This document shows positions 16,311-19,831 of a stretch of DNA of 19,831 nt, in pieces. The position numbers were made by a program, and so were the translations under genes. The DNA is taken from the NCBI GenBank assembly GCA_041844335.1, contig JBGZAX010000011.1:1-19831 (forward strand), written 5' to 3'. Under the pieces are notes generated by a model that was not told the DNA's origin, searched no databases, and was given only the letters and a program-made list of their open reading frames with translations. The DNA is from CAUUFM01 sp041844335. Lineage in GTDB: Bacteria; Bacillota; Clostridia; Lachnospirales; Lachnospiraceae. Each line of letters opens with the position of its first letter. The first letter of the stretch is position 1.

Positions 16311-16366
16311 CCATCTAATACCAAAAACCCGACCAATCGGAAAATCCGCACAGGGTCAATATTAGG
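16311..16366 (-). ncRNA. Candidate structured mRNA leader of rpsB
   Basis: Between predicted promoter and ribosome binding site, the minus-strand RNA can fold into three nested helices: CTAATA (16360-16365) with TATTAG (16315-16320); GACC (16354-16357) with GGTC (16331-16334); and CGGA (16345-16348) with TCCG (16338-16341) around a TTT loop. An exclusive alternative pairs CCGA with TCGG around TTGG and is followed by GTTTTT (16323-16340), a short terminator-like form. Such switching, just before a ribosomal protein gene, suggests autogenous control by S2 or attenuation. It does not match a leader class I can name with confidence. Confidence 0.5.
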
Positions 16367-16376
16367 TGTGATTATT

Positions 16377-16395
16377 TTAAGTACAATGTACTTAA
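16377..16395. promoter_or_regulatory. Perfect 19-bp palindrome at the rpsB transcription start
   Basis: TTAAGTACAATGTACTTAA is a perfect 9-1-9 inverted repeat. With the promoter at 16403-16431, transcription would start near 16396, so the palindrome occupies about +1 to +20. As DNA it has the size and symmetry of an operator for a dimeric repressor. As RNA it would form an 8-bp hairpin with a 3-nt loop at the very 5' end. It does not match the Fur, PerR, Zur or LexA consensus sequences as I recall them. Confidence 0.6.
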
Positions 16396-16402
16396 CTCTA
16401 TT

Positions 16403-16431
16403 AATATATCAAAAATACATTTAAATTGCAA
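16403..16431 (-). promoter_or_regulatory. Predicted rpsB-tsf promoter
   Basis: The minus strand has TTGCAA (16426-16431), a 17-bp spacer and an extended -10, TGA plus TATATT (hexamer 16403-16408). This is the best promoter match between the NifX-like gene and rpsB. It gives a leader of about 113 nt before the rpsB start at 16283. Confidence 0.65.
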
Positions 16432-16497
16432 GTATAAATATTTAATAAGTTTTCATATATCCCGGCGAAAATTTTTACTTGATTGACAGCTGTGATG

Positions 16498-16842
16498 TCA
16501 TTCGTGACCGTGGTGACTGCAGGTAGACTCTAAATTATAATTCAATTTATCCGAAAGTAAATCATTTACCGCAGCATCGCAAGATCCTGAAACTCCGCAA
16601 TACACGTTGATTTTCGCCTCGCTCATAGCATTCTTTGCACATTGTCCAATTCCACCGCAAATCAAGATATCAACCCCCAGGTTTTTTAAAAAGCCCGATA
16701 AAGCTTCGTGTCCGGATCCGTCGGTATCAACTATCTCAGATGAAACAATCTTGTCATCCGTCAGCTCATAAAGCTTAAACTGATCACTCTTTCCGAAATG
16801 TTGAAAAATATCTCCGTTACTATGTGTTACTGCAATAGTCAT
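16498..16842 (-). CDS. NifX/NifB-domain (FeMo-cofactor binding family) small protein
   Basis: A 114-residue stand-alone member of the dinitrogenase iron-molybdenum cofactor family, which adopts an RNase H-like fold and in nitrogen fixers carries metal-cluster precursors. The family core is clear: an N-terminal beta strand, GDIFQHFGKSDQFKLYE at about 10-26, and a central ICGGIGQCAKNAM at about 61-73. Metal-ligand candidates are Cys62, Cys68, Cys82, Cys88 and the tail C-S-H-H-G-H at 108-113. No nif gene is adjacent, so nitrogen fixation should not be assumed; such orphans are common in non-fixing Clostridia and their role is unknown. A GGGAGG site precedes the ATG. It lies 91 nt after tex and may be read from that operon; I see no strong promoter in the gap. 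Confidence 0.85.
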   Translation of the reverse strand: MTIAVTHSNGDIFQHFGKSDQFKLYELTDDKIVSSEIVDTDGSGHEALSGFLKNLGVDILICGGIGQCAKNAMSEAKINVYCGVSGSCDAAVNDLLSDKLNYNLESTCSHHGHE

Positions 16843-16933
16843 TTTATTATACCTCCCATTTTATAATAAAATCAACATTTATAAGCTTGGTGCAATTTCA
16901 GTTTATTATTTCATAGCTTACCGAATTCAGTTA

Positions 16934-19270
16934 TCATTTAATTTTCATACTTAATCCTATTCTTTTCTTAACTATGTCTATACTTATTACCTGTACCGTC
17001 ACAATATCTCCAAGTTTTAAAACCTCAAGCGGGTGTTTAATAAATTTGTCCGTGATTGCAGAAATATGAATTAAGCCGTCCTCATGTACTCCTATATCCA
17101 CAAAGGCACCAAAATCCACGATATTTCTTACAGTTCCCTTTAATATCATACCTTCTTTTAGATCCTTCATATCCATTATATCGGATCTGAGTATTGGAAG
17201 AGGCATGCTTTCTCTTGGATCTCTGCTCGGTTTTTCAAGTTCCTTTAAAATGTCCTCCAATGTGGGAACTCCTATCCCCAGAGATTCTGAAAGTTTTTCT
17301 TTATCTCCTATATTAAACATTGAATATGATGTACTTGAGTTTTTTTCAGTTACCATATTTTCTGATACGACTGTTGATTCATTGGACAACGGAACCGTCG
17401 ACATGGCTGATTTTAATGCAGCAGCCATATTCGTTCCGGTATTCTTTACCCTTATTTCTTTTTTACCGGATCTTCTATTCTTTTTATCATCATTTGATTT
17501 AATAACGGTCTTTGCTTTTTTTTCAGCCTCTTTTCTAAGAGTGTTAAGATCATTTATGTCTACATTCAAAGTTTCTAAAAGCTTTAATGCGGCATCATAT
17601 GATTCAGGATGCACCGCGGTTGCATCAAGCGGATTATCTCCGTCAAAAATTCTCATAAATCCGGCGCTTTGCTCAAAAGCCTTGGGCCCAAGCTTAGGCA
17701 CATTTAAAAGCTCTTTTCTGTTTCTGTACTTACCGTTGTTTTCTCTATACTCCACAATATTTTTGGCAACAGTAGCGGAAATTCCGGATATATACGATAA
17801 CAACGGAGCCGATGCAGTATTCAAATCCACTCCTACCCTATTTACACTGTCCTCCACCACATTTCCCAGAGCGGTAGAGAGCTTTTTTTGATCACAATCA
17901 TGCTGATATTGTCCGACTCCTATAGATTTCGGATCTATCTTAACAAGCTCCGCCAAAGGATCTTGCAAACGCCTTGCAATAGATGCTGCACTACGCTGCC
18001 CTACATCAAATTCCGGAAACTCTTCAGCCGCAAGCTTACTTGCAGAGTAGACGGATGCACCCGCCTCACTTACTATCACATAATGAATAGGCTTATTAAT
18101 CTCCTTTAAAAGCTCTGCTATTATCTGCTCAGACTCTCTTGATGCGGTTCCGTTTCCTAAAGAAATCAATGACACATCATACTTATCTATGAGTTTTTTA
18201 AGTATTTCCTTTGCCTCTTTTACCTTGTTTTGCGGCATTGTGGGATAAATAACGGTTGTGTCCAGAACCTTTCCCGTAGCATCCACCACCGCAAGCTTAC
18301 AGCCGGTTCTAAAGGCAGGATCCCAGCCCAATACCACCTTCCCCGTAATAGGGGGTTGCATAAGCAGCTGCTCTAAATTCTTTGAAAAAACCTTAATGGC
18401 GGATTCTTCCGCCTTTTCTGTAAGCTTGGATCTTAATTCTCTTATAATGGACGGCTCTATCAGTCTGTCATAGCTGTCCTTTATAGTAGCTTCCAATAAG
18501 GCTTTAGTAAAGTCATTGTCTTCTGTGATTATGTTATGAGCTATATATCCATAAAATTTTTCTACGGGAAGTTTTGCCTTTATAGTTAGAATCCCTTCTT
18601 TTTCACCTCGATTTAATGCTAAAATATTATGACTGACAAGCTTTTCAAGTTTTTCTTCAAAATCATAATACATCTCATAAACAGAAGAAACTTTTTCGTC
18701 TTTGGCAACAGAATTAATGACTCCCTCAAGCATCCCCACCTCTCTTATATAGCTCCTGTACTTAGCCTCATCAGCTATATCCTCAGCTATAATATCTTTA
18801 GCACCTGCTATTGCATCAGATATGGTTTCGACCTCTTCCGTAATATATTCTTCAGCTATTTTTTCGATCTCAGTTTCCTTTTGCTCCAAGATAATTTTTG
18901 CCAGCGGCTCCAGACCCCTATCCCTTGCAACGGATGCTCTGGTCTTTTTCTTAGGTTTATAGGGTCTGTACAGATCCTCAAGCTCCACCAAAACCTCGCA
19001 TTGTTCTATTTGCAACCTCAATTCATCGGTAAGCTTGCCCTGTTCTTCTATACTAACTAAAACAGTCGCCTTTCGCTCTTCCAAGCCTCTTAAATACTTC
19101 AGCTGCTCATCAAGTTCTCTCAGCTGCTCGTCGTCAAGAGAACCTGTAGCCTCTTTTCGGTATCTGGCTATAAAAGGAATGGTATTTCCCTCGTCAATAA
19201 GGGAAACAGCAGCCTCAACCTGTGACCTTTTAACACTAAGTCTTTCTGTAATTTTTGCAATAATGTCCAT
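16934..19270 (-). CDS. tex: Tex-family RNA-binding transcriptional accessory protein
   Basis: Nucleic-acid-binding protein related to eukaryotic Spt6, thought to act with RNA polymerase. Domains in order: Tex N-terminal helical region (1-about 300, with GNTIPFIARYRKEATGSLDD at 28-47 and DLYRPYKPKKKT at 99-110), a YqgF-like nuclease fold (GWDPAFRTGCK at 315-325), helix-hairpin-helix repeats (about 480-545), and a C-terminal S1 domain (about 704-776, GTVRNIVDFGAFVDIGVHEDGLIH). At 778 residues it is longer than the usual 710-730 because of a Lys/Ser/Thr-rich insertion at about 585-663, between the helix-hairpin-helix part and the LGIGVPTLEDIL segment. It starts 22 nt after the greA-family gene, behind an AAGGAT site, and ends in tandem stops. 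Confidence 0.95.
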   Translation of the reverse strand: MDIIAKITERLSVKRSQVEAAVSLIDEGNTIPFIARYRKEATGSLDDEQLRELDEQLKYLRGLEERKATVLVSIEEQGKLTDELRLQIEQCEVLVELEDLYRPYKPKKKTRASVARDRGLEPLAKIILEQKETEIEKIAEEYITEEVETISDAIAGAKDIIAEDIADEAKYRSYIREVGMLEGVINSVAKDEKVSSVYEMYYDFEEKLEKLVSHNILALNRGEKEGILTIKAKLPVEKFYGYIAHNIITEDNDFTKALLEATIKDSYDRLIEPSIIRELRSKLTEKAEESAIKVFSKNLEQLLMQPPITGKVVLGWDPAFRTGCKLAVVDATGKVLDTTVIYPTMPQNKVKEAKEILKKLIDKYDVSLISLGNGTASRESEQIIAELLKEINKPIHYVIVSEAGASVYSASKLAAEEFPEFDVGQRSAASIARRLQDPLAELVKIDPKSIGVGQYQHDCDQKKLSTALGNVVEDSVNRVGVDLNTASAPLLSYISGISATVAKNIVEYRENNGKYRNRKELLNVPKLGPKAFEQSAGFMRIFDGDNPLDATAVHPESYDAALKLLETLNVDINDLNTLRKEAEKKAKTVIKSNDDKKNRRSGKKEIRVKNTGTNMAAALKSAMSTVPLSNESTVVSENMVTEKNSSTSYSMFNIGDKEKLSESLGIGVPTLEDILKELEKPSRDPRESMPLPILRSDIMDMKDLKEGMILKGTVRNIVDFGAFVDIGVHEDGLIHISAITDKFIKHPLEVLKLGDIVTVQVISIDIVKKRIGLSMKIK

Positions 19271-19292
19271 TATAATATCCTTTTTGATTATT

Positions 19293-19796
19293 TTAAAAGC
19301 TGTTTATTTTATCAACATCATCAGGTAAATCCTTAATTATCTTATTTATCACCACATAATATGAAAAATTGTCATTTACCGAAACCTTCACCCTGTCACC
19401 CTGTTTTTTGCCTATTAAAGCTTTGCCTATAGGAGATTCCAAGCTTATTTTATCTTCAAGAGAATTTCCTCTCACATTAGTGACTATCGTAAGATTTCTG
19501 ACCATGTTCTGCTCTTCAAAAAACAGCTCAACTGTATTATTTATGCCGACTTCGTCATCCTTTGAGCTGTCATCAATAATATCAGCTGTGTTTATCATTC
19601 TTTTAAGATAGGCTATTCTGCTCTCATTTTGATTTTTCTCTCTTTTGTCGCCATAATATTCAAAATTCTCGCTCAGATCGCCATGTGCTCTTGCCTCCTT
19701 TACAGCCTCAATAAGTTCCTTTCTTTGAACCAGGGTTCTATGTTCGATCTCAGCCTCCATATTTTTAATATCATTTCTTGTTAATTTATCATACAT
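19293..19796 (-). CDS. greA: GreA-family transcription elongation factor
   Basis: Binds the secondary channel of RNA polymerase and stimulates cleavage of backtracked RNA. In 167 residues the N-terminal coiled coil carries the tip motif HGDLSEN with the acidic Asp40 and Glu43 needed for cleavage, followed by a less usual FEYYGDKREKNQNESRI stretch. The C-terminal FKBP-like domain has SPIGKALIGKKQGDRVKV at about 120-137. It is somewhat divergent from textbook GreA and could be a paralogue, but the key acidic residues remain. The ATG at 19796 is preceded by a modest AAAGGG site. Only 35 bases lie upstream in the window, so its promoter cannot be judged. It forms an operon with tex. Confidence 0.92.
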   Translation of the reverse strand: MYDKLTRNDIKNMEAEIEHRTLVQRKELIEAVKEARAHGDLSENFEYYGDKREKNQNESRIAYLKRMINTADIIDDSSKDDEVGINNTVELFFEEQNMVRNLTIVTNVRGNSLEDKISLESPIGKALIGKKQGDRVKVSVNDNFSYYVVINKIIKDLPDDVDKINSF

Positions 19797-19831
19797 TATT
19801 TATCCCTTTACATTAATTGCATAAATTATTA

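Noticed and set aside
16432..16497. Terminator after the NifX-like gene
   Set aside because: The best stem is TTTTC/GAAAA with a 12-nt loop and no T tract, too weak to call.
16498..16842. Evidence of nitrogen fixation from the NifX-like gene
   Set aside because: Stand-alone members of this family are widespread in non-fixing anaerobes and no nif gene is adjacent.
17205..17891. Plus-strand open frame of 228 codons
   Set aside because: It is antisense to tex, whose domain structure is clear in the other frame; the hydrophobic, Ser/Phe-rich translation is typical of an antisense shadow.

Overview
The window reads as core chromosome of a low-GC, strictly anaerobic Firmicute. The genes for rubredoxin, a peptidase-U32 protein, ZapA, Tex and a NifX-like protein, together with strong AGGAGG ribosome binding sites and a Bacillus-type pyr operon with PyrK, point to Clostridia, most likely Lachnospiraceae. 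I cannot name the genus. All 17 recognised genes lie on the minus strand, so transcription runs from high to low coordinates. No mobile element, CRISPR array, tRNA or rRNA is visible.

Layout in transcription order. (1) 19796-16934: greA-family gene and tex, a two-gene transcription-factor operon. (2) 16842-16498: a small NifX/NifB-domain protein. (3) 16431-14458: rpsB-tsf (ribosomal protein S2 and EF-Ts), with its own promoter, a perfect 19-bp palindrome at the predicted transcription start, a structured leader and a long terminator hairpin. (4) 14435-14121: a one-gene rubredoxin unit with its own promoter and terminator; this 54-residue gene is easily missed. (5) 13893-9702: ruvA-ruvB-zapA-U32, covering Holliday-junction branch migration, division-ring assembly and a probable RNA hydroxylase. 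(6) 9654-104: the full UMP biosynthesis operon pyrB-pyrC-carA-carB-pyrK-pyrD-pyrF-pyrE, in the B. subtilis gene order but without pyrR or pyrP.

The pyr genes are tightly coupled: spacings run from 8-nt overlaps to 16 nt, and several ribosome binding sites lie inside the preceding gene. Together they encode the whole route from bicarbonate, a nitrogen donor and aspartate to UMP. The predicted leader before pyrB is only about 20 nt, too short for the classical PyrR attenuator.

The most striking observation is in carA. The reading frame is intact and recognisable along its length, but all three residues of the Cys-His-Glu glutaminase triad are replaced (Gly247, Lys331, Val333), as are several recalled glutamine-binding positions. 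CarB looks complete. The operon therefore seems to encode a carbamoyl-phosphate synthetase that cannot hydrolyse glutamine at the usual site and may run on free ammonia. Secondary points of interest are the palindrome and folded leader before rpsB, and a roughly 80-residue low-complexity insertion in Tex.
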